The position numbers were made by a program, and so were the translations under genes. Shown here in pieces: positions 44,943 through 54,005 of a stretch of 64,000 nucleotides of DNA (positions are counted from its first letter, which is position 1; each line of letters begins with the position of its first letter). The notes under the pieces were generated by a model. The model saw only the letters and a list, made by a program, of their open reading frames with translations. It made no database searches and was not told the DNA's origin. The stretch is from Rhodospirillaceae bacterium (lineage in GTDB: Bacteria; Pseudomonadota; Alphaproteobacteria; UBA6615), in contig JABIVD010000035.1 in NCBI GenBank assembly GCA_018667335.1, positions 1 to 64,000 on the forward strand, read 5' to 3'.

Positions 44943-45475
44943 CCCTTCTGGGCTATTTCAGACTTATAGGTCTCCGGACCACGACATTTTGTGGGCCGCG
45001 GGAAGTATCACACAACATGTTCGAAATCTGTCAAGGCACGCAATACAGTACATACCGAAAGAATGATGTATAGAAACAAGAACAATGGACATAAAAATGC
45101 ATAAATATTTGATAAAAATATCATTTATGTCCTCAAATATTCACTATTATCTAATTCTCAGGAAAAAATGTCGGAATAAATATTTGAAAGTGGTATTTAT
45201 TGAAGAATATGTACTCTAATTCGTCACGCAGAGTGGGTGGGGTGGATTTTGGGCATATTTGCGGATGAAACAGGCAGACCATGTCGGTCCGATATATCGA
45301 GGTTGATTTCGGCACGAGCGGGCGCGGATTTTCGGATGAGCGACGATCAACTGTCCACAAAGTGAGCCTAGAGGCGACAGGCTGTTGCATTCCCGGGCGC
45401 GTCGACGCTAAATCTCGATCCTATTGTTTTCCCGGCCCTCGGTGCGTGGAAGACCCGGAAAAAGAGGTAGAGCGC
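44943..45475. promoter_or_regulatory. 533-nt AT-rich divergent control region
   Basis: No convincing gene. Between 45040 and 45215 the sequence is strongly AT-rich in an otherwise GC-rich window. It contains an inverted repeat GGACATAAA (45087-45095) / TTTATGTCC (45124-45132), another AATAAATA (45175-45182) / TATTTATT (45194-45201), and the 9-mer AATATTTGA three times: 45104-45112, 45133-45141 (inverted) and 45179-45187. The flanking genes diverge from here, so it presumably holds both promoters. Confidence 0.55.
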
Positions 45476-45976
45476 ATGCCGAAAGAATTCTTCGACAGCC
45501 GTGAGTTTCGCAATGCATTGGGTAATTTCGCGACCGGCGTCACGATCATTACAGCCAAGGGCGACAACGGGGAGATGGTCGGTGTCACCGCCAGTTCCTT
45601 CAATTCGGTATCGCTCGATCCGCCGCTGGTTCTCTGGAGTCTCGATCGAAGCTCGCTGAGCCTTCAGGTCATAGAGGCGGCCAGCCACTTTTGTGTCCAT
45701 ATCCTGAGCGATTCCCAGGGCGATGAATGCATGGCATTCGCTAAATCCGGCGGCGACAAATTCGCCGACCTCGAATGCGGTGAGGGGTTGGGCGGCGCGC
45801 CGCTCATCGACGGATGCCTGGCACGGTTTGAGTGTCGAAACGTGGTGCACCATGACGGCGGAGATCACGTGATCATTGTCGGCGAGGTCGAGCGTTTCGA
45901 GGTCCAGGACGGCGAGCCGCTGGTTTTCTTTCGCGGCAAACTGAGCAATCTGGCTCCGCAGACCGGTGACGCCTGA
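45476..45976 (+). CDS. Flavin reductase domain protein
   Basis: A 166-residue flavin reductase-like protein of the HpaC type. Visible: MPKEFFDSREFRNALGNFATGVTIITAKGDNGEMVGVTASSFNSVSLDPPLVLWSLDRSSLSLQVIEAASHFCVHILSDSQ, with the FATGVTIIT and VTASSF(N)SVSLDPPLV patterns binding FMN. These enzymes supply reduced flavin to a two-component monooxygenase, or reduce flavins directly. The start 45476 is preceded by AGAGGTAGAG; a longer frame begins upstream without support. It is alone in its transcription unit: no monooxygenase lies nearby, which leaves its partner unknown. Confidence 0.93.
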   Translation: MPKEFFDSREFRNALGNFATGVTIITAKGDNGEMVGVTASSFNSVSLDPPLVLWSLDRSSLSLQVIEAASHFCVHILSDSQGDECMAFAKSGGDKFADLECGEGLGGAPLIDGCLARFECRNVVHHDGGDHVIIVGEVERFEVQDGEPLVFFRGKLSNLAPQTGDA

Positions 45977-46101
45977 GGCGCGGCATTCTGCGCCTTGCTT
46001 GGGGTCCCCCTGTTTCCTATACCCGGCTATAGTCACGAGGCACATCCGCGCAGTCGGATGTCCGAATAGAGGCGCGTGCGCCCATAGAGGAGAATTTGGT
46101 C

Positions 46102-47601
46102 ATGAAAACCCTGGACCACTGGATTAACGGTGCGCCCTCTGCGGGCACATCCGATCGTATGGGCCCCGTGTTCAATCCGGCGACGGGCGAGCAGGTGGCG
46201 CAGGTTCACCTGGCGAGCGGCGCGGATGTGAATACAGCTGTCGCCGCGGCGAAGGCGGCGTTGCCCGCCTGGTCGTCGTTGCCGCCTCTGCGGCGCGCCC
46301 GGGTTATGTTCCGTTTCAATGAACTGATCCTTGCGCATACCGACGAACTTGCCGAGTTGATTACCCACGAACATGGCAAGACGATCGAAGACGCCAAGGG
46401 TGACATTTTGCGTGGTCGCGAAGTTGTCGAGTTCGCCTGCGGTATTCCGCACCTTATGCGTGGTGACTTTACCGAGGACGTCGGGTCCGGCGTGGACGCC
46501 TATTCAATTCGCCAGTCGGTTGGCGTCTGCACTGGCATCACGCCGTTCAATTTCCCGGCGATGATTCCGCTGTGGATGTTTCCGCTGGCGATCGCCTGCG
46601 GCAACACCTTCATCCTCAAGCCGTCGGAGCGTGATCCGTCATGTCCCTTCCGACTGGTCGAGCTGGCGCATGAGGCCGGCGTGCCCGAAGGGGTGATCAA
46701 CATGGTCAACGGCGACAAGGAAGCCGTCGACGCGCTCCTGACCCATCCCGATGTCGATGCGGTTTCCTTTGTTGGCTCCACGCCGGTCGCCTCCTACATC
46801 TATGCGACGGCGGCGGAACACGGAAAGCGGGTGCAGGCACTCGGTGGCGCGAAGAACCATATGGTCGTGATGCCCGATGCGGATCTCGATCAGGCCAGCG
46901 ATGCCCTGATCAGCGCCGGATATGGCTCTGCCGGTCAGCGTTGCATGGCTGTCTCGGTCGCAGTTGCGGTCGGGGACGACACCGGCGATGCCCTGGTCGA
47001 GAAGCTGACTCCGAAGATCCAGGAGCTCAAGATTGGGCCCGGTACGGCCGATGATATCGAGATGGGCCCGGTTATCACCAAGCAGGCGCAGGATCGAATC
47101 CTGAACCTCATCGACCAAGGCGTGGCCGACGGGGCGACTCTCGCGGTCGATGGCCGCGGCCTCAAGCTTCAGGGCTACGAGGATGGCTACTTCATGGGCG
47201 GCACCCTGTTCGACCATGTGACAGAGGACATGAGCATTTACACGGAAGAGGTCTTTGGTCCCGTCCTGGTGATTGTCCGCGCGAACGACTACGAGACCGC
47301 GCTCGACATGGTGAACCGGAACGAATACGGCAACGGCACCGCGATCTTCACCAAGGACGGGGACGCCGCGCGCGACTTCGCCGAACGGGTGCAGATCGGC
47401 ATGGTCGGCGTAAACGTTCCGATCCCGGTGCCTGTCGCCTATCACAGCTTCGGTGGCTGGAAACGGTCCCTGTTCGGTGACACCCACATGCATGGCATGG
47501 AAGGTGTGCGTTTCTACACCCGGCTCAAGGCGGTGACATCGCGTTGGCCCAAGTCCGGTGTGCGTGAAGGCCACAGCCTGAACATGCCAACAATGCAGTG
47601 A
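46102..47601 (+). CDS. mmsA: CoA-acylating methylmalonate-semialdehyde dehydrogenase
   Basis: A 499-residue aldehyde dehydrogenase of the MmsA branch, which converts methylmalonate semialdehyde to propionyl-CoA in valine and thymine breakdown, or malonate semialdehyde to acetyl-CoA. Features: the opening HWINGAPSAGTSDRMGPVFNPATGEQVAQV, the active-site Cys in SAGYGSAGQRCMAVSVAV, GITPFNFPAMIPLWMFPLAIACGNTFILKPSERDPS, and C-terminal NVPIPVPVAYHSFGGWKRSLFGDTHMHGMEGVRFYTRLKAVTSRW. Start 46102 has GAGGAGA at the right distance; a TTG at 46096 is closer than ideal. It overlaps the following ABC ATPase start by GTGA. Confidence 0.97.
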   Translation: MKTLDHWINGAPSAGTSDRMGPVFNPATGEQVAQVHLASGADVNTAVAAAKAALPAWSSLPPLRRARVMFRFNELILAHTDELAELITHEHGKTIEDAKGDILRGREVVEFACGIPHLMRGDFTEDVGSGVDAYSIRQSVGVCTGITPFNFPAMIPLWMFPLAIACGNTFILKPSERDPSCPFRLVELAHEAGVPEGVINMVNGDKEAVDALLTHPDVDAVSFVGSTPVASYIYATAAEHGKRVQALGGAKNHMVVMPDADLDQASDALISAGYGSAGQRCMAVSVAVAVGDDTGDALVEKLTPKIQELKIGPGTADDIEMGPVITKQAQDRILNLIDQGVADGATLAVDGRGLKLQGYEDGYFMGGTLFDHVTEDMSIYTEEVFGPVLVIVRANDYETALDMVNRNEYGNGTAIFTKDGDAARDFAERVQIGMVGVNVPIPVPVAYHSFGGWKRSLFGDTHMHGMEGVRFYTRLKAVTSRWPKSGVREGHSLNMPTMQ

Positions 47602-48398
47602 CCACGAGCGCAGTGACCGGGGGCGGCGACACGCCAAAAATACGCCTCACCGGGGTGACGCGCAGCTTTGACGGGCTGCGCGCACTCGATGCGGTCGATC
47701 TACAGCTTGAGCCGCGGCAATCACTTGTGCTGATCGGCGGTTCGGGCAGTGGTAAATCACTGCTTCTCAAATGCATCCTCGGGCTGGTTGCACCGGACGC
47801 CGGTTCGATCGAAGTCGATGGGCTCGAGACGATCGGCATGCCGGAAAGCCAGCGCATGGCGTGGATGCGCCGCTTCGGGGTCCTGTTCCAGCGTCAGGGC
47901 CTGTTCGACAGTCTGACCGTCTGGGAGAACGTATCTTTCCGATTGCTGCAAGAACATGACATGTCGAGACATGACGCACGCGAGATTGCGATAGCAAAAC
48001 TGCGGCAGGTCGGATTGTCGGCGGATACGGCGGATCTCTCGCCGTCGGAACTCTCAGGCGGGATGCAAAAACGCACCGGCCTGGCACGCGCGATCGCGAC
48101 GGATCCGGAGATTTTGTTTCTCGACGAGCCGACCGCCGGTCTCGATCCGATCATGAGCAATGTCATCAGCGACCTGATCAACGACCGGGTCGAAGAATTG
48201 GGCGCGAGTTCGATCTCGATCGTCAGCGACCTGGCGGTCGTCCGGCGGATCGCCGATCGCGTCGCGATGCTTCATGAAGGCCGGGTGGTGTGGCAAGGAC
48301 CCGTCGCGGAACTCGATGAGACGGACAATGCCTATGTGCGCCAGTTTGTAAGCCAGTCGATCGAAGGTCCGATCCGGATGCCGACGCTCGCCAGCTAG
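47598..48398 (+). CDS. ABC transporter ATP-binding protein (MlaF-like), orphan
   Basis: A 266-residue ATPase with Walker A GGSGSGKSLLLKC, Q-loop LFQRQGLFDSLTVWENVSF, signature LSGGMQKRTGLARAIA, and Walker B LFLDEPTAGLDPI with a His/Asp-loop region SISIVSDLAVVRRIADRVAMLHEGRVVWQGP. The LFQ-x-GLFDSLTVWENVSF and GGM-x-KR sequences are characteristic of MlaF/Ttg2A (lipid-transport) ATPases. Where MlaF usually has THD, the H-loop here reads VSDL, so the switch His is absent. The start is GTG 47598, overlapping mmsA by 4 nt. No MlaE permease or MCE protein is nearby, so its membrane partner lies elsewhere, or the gene is decaying. Confidence 0.9.
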   Translation: MTTSAVTGGGDTPKIRLTGVTRSFDGLRALDAVDLQLEPRQSLVLIGGSGSGKSLLLKCILGLVAPDAGSIEVDGLETIGMPESQRMAWMRRFGVLFQRQGLFDSLTVWENVSFRLLQEHDMSRHDAREIAIAKLRQVGLSADTADLSPSELSGGMQKRTGLARAIATDPEILFLDEPTAGLDPIMSNVISDLINDRVEELGASSISIVSDLAVVRRIADRVAMLHEGRVVWQGPVAELDETDNAYVRQFVSQSIEGPIRMPTLAS

Positions 48399-48404
48399 GG
48401 TTAC

Positions 48405-49313
48405 CTAGTCGGCGTCGGGATTGTCCAGGCATTCCCAGATTTCGGCACGGCACGGGATGGCGCCGCGGCCTCCCGGTTTCGAACTTTTCAATCCTGCGGC
48501 GGCGTTGGCAAACTGCGCCGACAGTTGCAGATTCTTTTCCTCGCCGATGGCCAACGCGAACGCCCCGAGAAATACGTCCCGGGCGCCGAGTTTGTCTATC
48601 ACTGGCGATTCGAGTGCGGCGACCCGTTGCAGGGAACCGTCCTCGTCGAGCCATTCAAAACCGTCCCATCCGGCGGTGACTCCGATCCGGGCATCGGTCG
48701 TCGCGGCCACGGCCTCGAGGCTGGCCGGCAGGTCTGCCGCGGCGGCATATTGCAGCAGCCCGGCGCGCGAGAAGACCACATGGCTCGCCATCTCGATTAA
48801 CTCCCGGGCCACCGGGTCTGGGCCCGCTTCTCCGTTCAGGATCGCGGGAATTCGGTGATCGTAGGCGCTCTGGAGTGCGGGCATCGCCGCTTCGGGCCAG
48901 CGCGGGTCTACGAGTATGGCGCTCGTGTCCTCGATCCGGCCGAATGGCAGCCAACTGGCATCAGCGTCGAGGTCCCGTCCCGCAAACACGGTTTCGTGCC
49001 GTTCGCCGTTTGCGTTGACGAGAATGGAAGAGACCGGTGACTGAGCGCCGGGGACGAGACGCACTTGCTCTGTCTGGACCCCGTGCCGTTTCAGGCCGTC
49101 TAGAACCTGCAGACCCGTTTCGTCGTCGCCAAGCCGTCCCCAGAAGGCCGAGAAACCACCCAGACGTACAACCGCAACACTCGCGGTTGCGGCCGTTCCT
49201 CCGCCGTACTGATTGAAGTCTTGCGCGAATGCGAGGTCGCCGCCGGCCAGTTTGAAATCACCCTCGAATACATGATCGAGGAATGCGATGCCGACACAGA
49301 TGACCTCAGCCAT
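48405..49313 (-). CDS. PfkB-family sugar kinase with a modified catalytic motif
   Basis: A 302-residue ribokinase-like protein. The first family block, AEVICVGIAFLDHVFEGDFKLAGG...FNQYGGGTAATASVAVVRLGG, is present. The second, normally DTxGAGDxFxG, here reads DKLGARDVFLGAFALA: the catalytic Asp is kept but the small residue before it is Arg, which should disturb the anion hole. It is the last gene of a leftward run behind soeABC, 9 nt after soeC. Sulfofructose kinases belong to this family, so a link to organosulfonate metabolism is possible, but other sugars are equally possible. Confidence 0.88.
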   Translation of the reverse strand: MAEVICVGIAFLDHVFEGDFKLAGGDLAFAQDFNQYGGGTAATASVAVVRLGGFSAFWGRLGDDETGLQVLDGLKRHGVQTEQVRLVPGAQSPVSSILVNANGERHETVFAGRDLDADASWLPFGRIEDTSAILVDPRWPEAAMPALQSAYDHRIPAILNGEAGPDPVARELIEMASHVVFSRAGLLQYAAAADLPASLEAVAATTDARIGVTAGWDGFEWLDEDGSLQRVAALESPVIDKLGARDVFLGAFALAIGEEKNLQLSAQFANAAAGLKSSKPGGRGAIPCRAEIWECLDNPDAD

Positions 49314-49322
49314 GCCGCGCCT

Positions 49323-50270
49323 CTAGACCTCTGATGCGCCGTAATATAGCGAGGCGGCGTGCCGTGCTTCGGCGAAGAACAGCCAGCGCTCGATTAGAAT
49401 TCCTGTGGCCGCACCAAACAGCGCGACGATCGAGGCGATCGTGGCGTAGGGCGCCGGCAGGACGCCTGCGACGACCAGGGCCAGGGCGGTTGCGATGCCG
49501 CCGAGAATGAGGGCGATCTTGCGCAGGCGCGCGGCATGCTTGCGTGCGATTGTGTAGCCCATCTCGCGCATCACGTAGTTCTCGCTGCTGTGCGGTGATT
49601 CCAGCAGGCGAACCTTTCCGATGTCCCCGAGGCCCGTCGCCGATTCAGCCGTCGCGACCGGCTTTGCGTTATCAATCTGCCGCCAATAGACGATTTTGAG
49701 CATCCAGGCCGCGAGCGTGATCACCGCCGCACACCAGGCAAGAACGCCAGGCGTCACCCAGAACACCGATGCAATCGCGATCAGAAGGACAGCGCCCGTG
49801 GACAAGGCAAAGGCGATATAGAGCGGCACGACCAGCGGGGTCGACCAACGGGGGATGGCGCGCAGGCTGGCATATATCATTCCCGTGCAACCCACCGTCA
49901 CGAGGCATAGACCCGCGGCGATGAGCCCGAACCATATCCAGATGTTGTTATAGGCGCCGAAGAACAGGGATCCCACGGCGAAGACCATGATCGGTATGTA
50001 GGTCGCCAGCGCGGCGACACCTTCGCGCGAAAGCCAGGAAGAGCGCCATTGGCTCAACGCCCGCCAGGCCCGTTCCGGGTGGCCGAGATGGAAGGTCGAT
50101 GAGAGCAGGCCCGCGGTGATCAGGGCGAGGGACACGATAAACACCGACGCACCGAGTGCGGGGGTCAGCGGCACGATACCGAGCAATGCGAGCACCACGA
50201 GCCATACGACGGCGCCGTAACCCGCACCGGTGGCGGTTGTGAAGAAAATGACGGAATAGGCGGGGTTCAT
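49323..50270 (-). CDS. soeC: DmsC/NrfD-like membrane anchor subunit, probable SoeC
   Basis: A 315-residue integral membrane protein with about eight hydrophobic helices, beginning MNPAYSVIFFTTATGAGYGAVVWLVVLALL and carrying FHLGHPERAWRALSQWRSSWLSREGV, the DmsC hallmark loop. DmsC-type anchors bind quinone and pass electrons between the iron-sulfur subunit and the quinone pool. It stands after soeA and soeB in the order A-B-C, with a 29-nt gap from soeB. The cassette therefore forms a complete quinone-linked molybdoenzyme facing the cytoplasm. Confidence 0.9.
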   Translation of the reverse strand: MNPAYSVIFFTTATGAGYGAVVWLVVLALLGIVPLTPALGASVFIVSLALITAGLLSSTFHLGHPERAWRALSQWRSSWLSREGVAALATYIPIMVFAVGSLFFGAYNNIWIWFGLIAAGLCLVTVGCTGMIYASLRAIPRWSTPLVVPLYIAFALSTGAVLLIAIASVFWVTPGVLAWCAAVITLAAWMLKIVYWRQIDNAKPVATAESATGLGDIGKVRLLESPHSSENYVMREMGYTIARKHAARLRKIALILGGIATALALVVAGVLPAPYATIASIVALFGAATGILIERWLFFAEARHAASLYYGASEV

Positions 50271-50299
50271 TGAGCTCTGGGATTTCGGGGTTGATCAGT

Positions 50300-51049
50300 T
50301 CAGCGGGAGAGCATGCGGTCGACCCAATTGAGGAAGTCGCTGCCGGTGTCGGTTGACGCTGGGATGGTTTCAGGAGCTGGTGCCGGCGGGTCGAGATCGT
50401 GGCGGGTCGACGCGCGCGGCGGCAGGTATTTGTTCACCGGCTGCATGCCCATTTCGGGCATCAAATCATATCCGCCACGTTCCTCGACGAGCCGGCTGAC
50501 TTCAGAGTTGGGGTCGCCAAGATCGCCGAAATGGCGGGCGGAAGCCGGGCAAGTGGAAACACATGCGGGCAGTCGGTCTTCGGGCGGCAGGTTCTGGTTT
50601 TCGATCCGGTCGATGCACATGGTGCATTTCTTCATCACCCCGTCGGCATAGTCATATTCGCGCGCGCCATAGGGGCAGGCCCATGAACAGAGCTTGCAGC
50701 CGATGCAGGTGTCGGCGTTGACCAGGACGATGCCGTCGCTCTCGCGCTTGTAGGATGCGCCGGTGGGACACACGGTCACGCAGGCCGGTTCATCGCAATG
50801 CAGGCAGCTGCGCGGGAAGTGAACCGTTCGTCCGGTGGCCCCATCGCCGGCCTCGAAGCTGTGCACCCGGTTAAACCAGACACCATCCGGGTCGGCGCCG
50901 TAGGGATTTTCATCGGTCAGGGGCGCGGAGTGTCCGCCCGTGTTCCATTCCTTGCAGTTCACGGCACAGGCGTGGCAGCCGACGCAAATGTCGAGATCGA
51001 TCACCAGGCCGAGCTTGCGCCCGTCAGTGGACGTCGGAAGACTGGTCAT
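50300..51049 (-). CDS. soeB: Four-cluster ferredoxin subunit, probable SoeB
   Basis: A 249-residue iron-sulfur protein with four cysteine groups of the DmsB/NrfC type: CVGCHACAVNC, CLHCDEPACVTVC, CIGCKLCSWAC and CTMC with a downstream ACVSTCP. It carries electrons from the molybdopterin subunit to the membrane anchor. No Tat signal, consistent with a cytoplasmic complex. Its start overlaps the soeA stop (ATGA), so the two are translationally coupled. The C-terminal tail past LPPRASTRHDL is Pro-rich and probably unstructured. Confidence 0.92.
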   Translation of the reverse strand: MTSLPTSTDGRKLGLVIDLDICVGCHACAVNCKEWNTGGHSAPLTDENPYGADPDGVWFNRVHSFEAGDGATGRTVHFPRSCLHCDEPACVTVCPTGASYKRESDGIVLVNADTCIGCKLCSWACPYGAREYDYADGVMKKCTMCIDRIENQNLPPEDRLPACVSTCPASARHFGDLGDPNSEVSRLVEERGGYDLMPEMGMQPVNKYLPPRASTRHDLDPPAPAPETIPASTDTGSDFLNWVDRMLSR

Positions 51050-53994
51050 TCGCTCGCACCTCGGCGGTTTCGTCGCCAGCTCGATTGCGGCAGAAAACGT
51101 GCGCCAAATCGCGATCGCTTGGGGGCTTCGCCAACACCCGGCGCGCGTGGCACCGCATCCTCCAGGGGTGGGGCTTTGTCATCATCCTTGATGACCCGCA
51201 CCCGCAGATCGAACCATGCTGCCTGACCCGTGATCGGATCGGTGTTTGAGAAGCGGTACCCGTCCTTGGGGGGCAACAAGTCGGTAATGAGATGATTGAG
51301 CAGGAAGCCCTTGTTCGATTCCGGCGCATCGGCTGACAGGTTCCAGGCGCCACGTTTCTTGCCGATCGCGTTCCACGTCCACACCGTGTCGCCGTTGCAG
51401 CCCTCCATCAGCGCGATGACGGCCTTGATGCTGCCATAGGGGCTTTCGACCCTGACGGCGTCACCGTCGGCCAGTCCCTGACCCTCGGCCGCACTGCGGT
51501 TCATATAGAGCTTGTTCCAGCCGTGGATCTGGCGGAGCCAGGCATTCTGCGATCCCCATGAGTGGTACATGGCCATCGGGCGCTGGGTCAGCGCATGGAT
51601 GGGGTAGGCGAGGGGGTCGGTATGGGATTCCTCAAACGGGGCGTACCAGATCGGAAGCGGATCGAACGTTTCGGCGATGCGATCACGATATCGGACCGGC
51701 GGCACGACATTGCCAAACCCCTGGCCGGCGAGTTTGAAGCGCTGCAATGGCTCGCTGTAGAGCTGCAGCACAATCGGATCTGCAGACGCGATCCAGCCCA
51801 TCTTCGCAGCCTTGTCGAGATAGGCGCGGTTGCTGTGCTTGTAGTAGCGCTCGTCCGGCGCGAACTCGTCGCTCCAGAAACATCCATTCTCGACATACTT
51901 TGCGAGTTGGTTGTCGTTGGGTGCGCCGTTGCCATGTGACGTTCCGTCTTCACCGCGCCAGCCGGCCAGAGGCCCGACCCCCGGTGCACGTTCGTGATGG
52001 GCGAGATAGTCGGGATAGCCGCCCGGGTATTTGGCGGCGCCGGTTTCGGTTGTAAATGCCGGGAGGCCGAGCCGGGCACCCAGTTCGATCAACACGTCCT
52101 GGAAGGGGCGCACGTTGCGATCGGGAGCGATCACTGGTTGGCGGATGGCATCTGCGGGACCGTCGGCGCTGCTGATGGGCCTGTCGAGGAGGCTGATGCA
52201 GTCCCACCGTTCCAGATAAGTGGTATCGGGCAGGATCAAGTCGGCATAGGCGATCATCTCCGATTGAAAAGCGTCGGAATAGATGATCTTGGGAATCTTG
52301 TATTCACCGGTTTCCGGATCGGTATCGGTGAGCATCTCGATGGTTTCGGTCGTGTTCATCGACGAGTTCCAGCTCATGTTCGCCATGAACATAAACAGGA
52401 CATCGATCGGGTATGGATCGCCCGCCCAGGCGTTACGGATGACCATGTGCATCATGCCGTGGGCCGCCAGCGGCGCATCCCAGGAAAATGCCTTGTCGAT
52501 CCGGAGCGCCTCTCCCTGATCGTCGATCAGCAGGTCTTCCGGGCTGGTGATGAAGCCCAATGGCGGTCCGGCCATCGGTGAGCCTGGCGAGACCTGATGC
52601 GGTTTGCCGGCAGGCTTGGGTCCCGGCGGTGCCGGGCGCGGGAAGGGCGGCTTGTAGCGAAATCCACCGGGGCAATCGATGCTTCCCAGCAACATCTGCA
52701 GCAGATGGATCGCCCGGCAGGTCTGGAAGCCATTGGAGTGGGCGGAGATGCCACGCATGGCATGCATCGAGACCGGGCGTCCGATGATCTTGTCGTGCTT
52801 GCGCCCAGCCCAATCGGTCCATTCCACGTCGAGTGAGATTTCCTGCTCGAACGCGGCATGGGCCAACTCGGCAGCGATCCGGCGAATCCGGTCGGCATCG
52901 ATCCCGGTCTGTCCGGCAACCGCATCCGGGCTGTAGCGTTCGTCGAGATACCGGTCGAGGAGCAACTGAAACGCGGGAACCGCCTCTCCATCCGAACCGC
53001 CGTCGCCTGGCGCGGCCTCATGCAGGGGAAAACACCCGCGCATGGCCGGAGAAATATCCGTTCGCGCCGCATCGACGATTTGATCGGTGTTGCGGTCGTA
53101 GGCAAGCGGCTTGCCATCGCGACCGCGGACGAAGAGGCCGTCATCCGCTGTGCCCGGTGCGCGGCGCACGAGCCAGTGGGCGTTTGTGTAGCGGGCGAGG
53201 AATTCGAGATCGACGTTGCCGGTACGCAGGAGCTCGTGCATCAGGGCCATGACCAGCAGGCCGTCCGTGCCCGGGCGGATGCCGACCCATTCGTCGGCAA
53301 TCGCGGAATATCCGGTGCGGACCGGATTGACCGAGGTGAACTTCGCCTGGCCCTTGGTCTTGAGCTTCCCCAGCCCCATCTTGATGGGGTTCGAATCATG
53401 ATCCTCGGCCACGCCGAACATCATGAAGTAGCGGGTGTTCTCCCAATCCGGCTCACCGAACTCCCAGAACGATCCGCCGATCGTGTAGATGCCGGCCGCC
53501 GCCATATTGACGGAGCAGAACCCGCCATGGGCGGCGTGGTTGGGGGTGCCGAACTGGCTGGCCCAGAAACCGGTCAGCGACTGGCTCTGGTCGCGGCCGG
53601 TAAAGAAGGCCAGCTTGCGCGGGTCGCGGCGGCGTACATCGCCGAGCCATTCGGTCGCTGTGTCGAGGGCCTCGTCCCAGCTTATGGTCTCGAATTCACC
53701 CGAGCCACGCGGCCCGACCCGGCGCAGCGGCTGCGACAGGCGCGCCGGCGAGTAATGCTGCATGATGCCGGCCGAGCCCTTGGCACACAGAACACCCTTG
53801 TTGACCGGGTGATCGCGATTGCCCTCGATGTAGCGGATCGCGCCGTCTTTCAGGTGGACCTTAATGCCGCAACGGCAGGCGCACATGTAACAGGTGGTGG
53901 TTTTTACCTCGTCGGAAACGACGGGCGATTGATCGACCGTTTCGTAGCGGTCGTCCTCTTCATGTCGGTCGTTTGGGCGAATATCGTCGGGCAT
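51046..53994 (-). CDS. soeA: Molybdopterin oxidoreductase catalytic subunit, probable sulfite dehydrogenase SoeA
   Basis: A 982-residue DMSO-reductase-superfamily enzyme. The N-terminal 4Fe-4S site is C35-x2-C38-x3-C42-x27-C70. The Moco core follows: FWEFGEPDWENTRYFMMFGVAEDHDSNPIK, EWVGIRPGTDGLLVMALMHELL and MHAMRGISAHSNGFQTCRAIHLLQMLLGSIDCPGG. The C-terminal dihydropterin domain includes SPYGSIKAVIALMEGCNGDTVWTWNAIGKK. There is no twin-arginine signal: the N terminus is acidic (MPDDIRPNDRHEEDDRYE), unlike periplasmic DMSO reductases and as known for SoeABC. With TauE, rhodanese, TusA and a BigR-like regulator alongside, sulfite oxidation to sulfate with quinone as acceptor is the best reading. 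Polysulfide or another oxyanion remains possible. Confidence 0.85.
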   Translation of the reverse strand: MPDDIRPNDRHEEDDRYETVDQSPVVSDEVKTTTCYMCACRCGIKVHLKDGAIRYIEGNRDHPVNKGVLCAKGSAGIMQHYSPARLSQPLRRVGPRGSGEFETISWDEALDTATEWLGDVRRRDPRKLAFFTGRDQSQSLTGFWASQFGTPNHAAHGGFCSVNMAAAGIYTIGGSFWEFGEPDWENTRYFMMFGVAEDHDSNPIKMGLGKLKTKGQAKFTSVNPVRTGYSAIADEWVGIRPGTDGLLVMALMHELLRTGNVDLEFLARYTNAHWLVRRAPGTADDGLFVRGRDGKPLAYDRNTDQIVDAARTDISPAMRGCFPLHEAAPGDGGSDGEAVPAFQLLLDRYLDERYSPDAVAGQTGIDADRIRRIAAELAHAAFEQEISLDVEWTDWAGRKHDKIIGRPVSMHAMRGISAHSNGFQTCRAIHLLQMLLGSIDCPGGFRYKPPFPRPAPPGPKPAGKPHQVSPGSPMAGPPLGFITSPEDLLIDDQGEALRIDKAFSWDAPLAAHGMMHMVIRNAWAGDPYPIDVLFMFMANMSWNSSMNTTETIEMLTDTDPETGEYKIPKIIYSDAFQSEMIAYADLILPDTTYLERWDCISLLDRPISSADGPADAIRQPVIAPDRNVRPFQDVLIELGARLGLPAFTTETGAAKYPGGYPDYLAHHERAPGVGPLAGWRGEDGTSHGNGAPNDNQLAKYVENGCFWSDEFAPDERYYKHSNRAYLDKAAKMGWIASADPIVLQLYSEPLQRFKLAGQGFGNVVPPVRYRDRIAETFDPLPIWYAPFEESHTDPLAYPIHALTQRPMAMYHSWGSQNAWLRQIHGWNKLYMNRSAAEGQGLADGDAVRVESPYGSIKAVIALMEGCNGDTVWTWNAIGKKRGAWNLSADAPESNKGFLLNHLITDLLPPKDGYRFSNTDPITGQAAWFDLRVRVIKDDDKAPPLEDAVPRAPGVGEAPKRSRFGARFLPQSSWRRNRRGASE

Positions 53995-54005
53995 CAGCTA
54001 AATAC

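Noticed and set aside
45151-45390. 79-codon leftward frame in the AT-rich region
   Set aside because: No ribosome site or recognisable features, and it spans the repeat-rich control region.
51046-53994. Periplasmic DMSO reductase (DmsA)
   Set aside because: No twin-arginine signal peptide, and the sulfur-gene context favours cytoplasmic SoeA.
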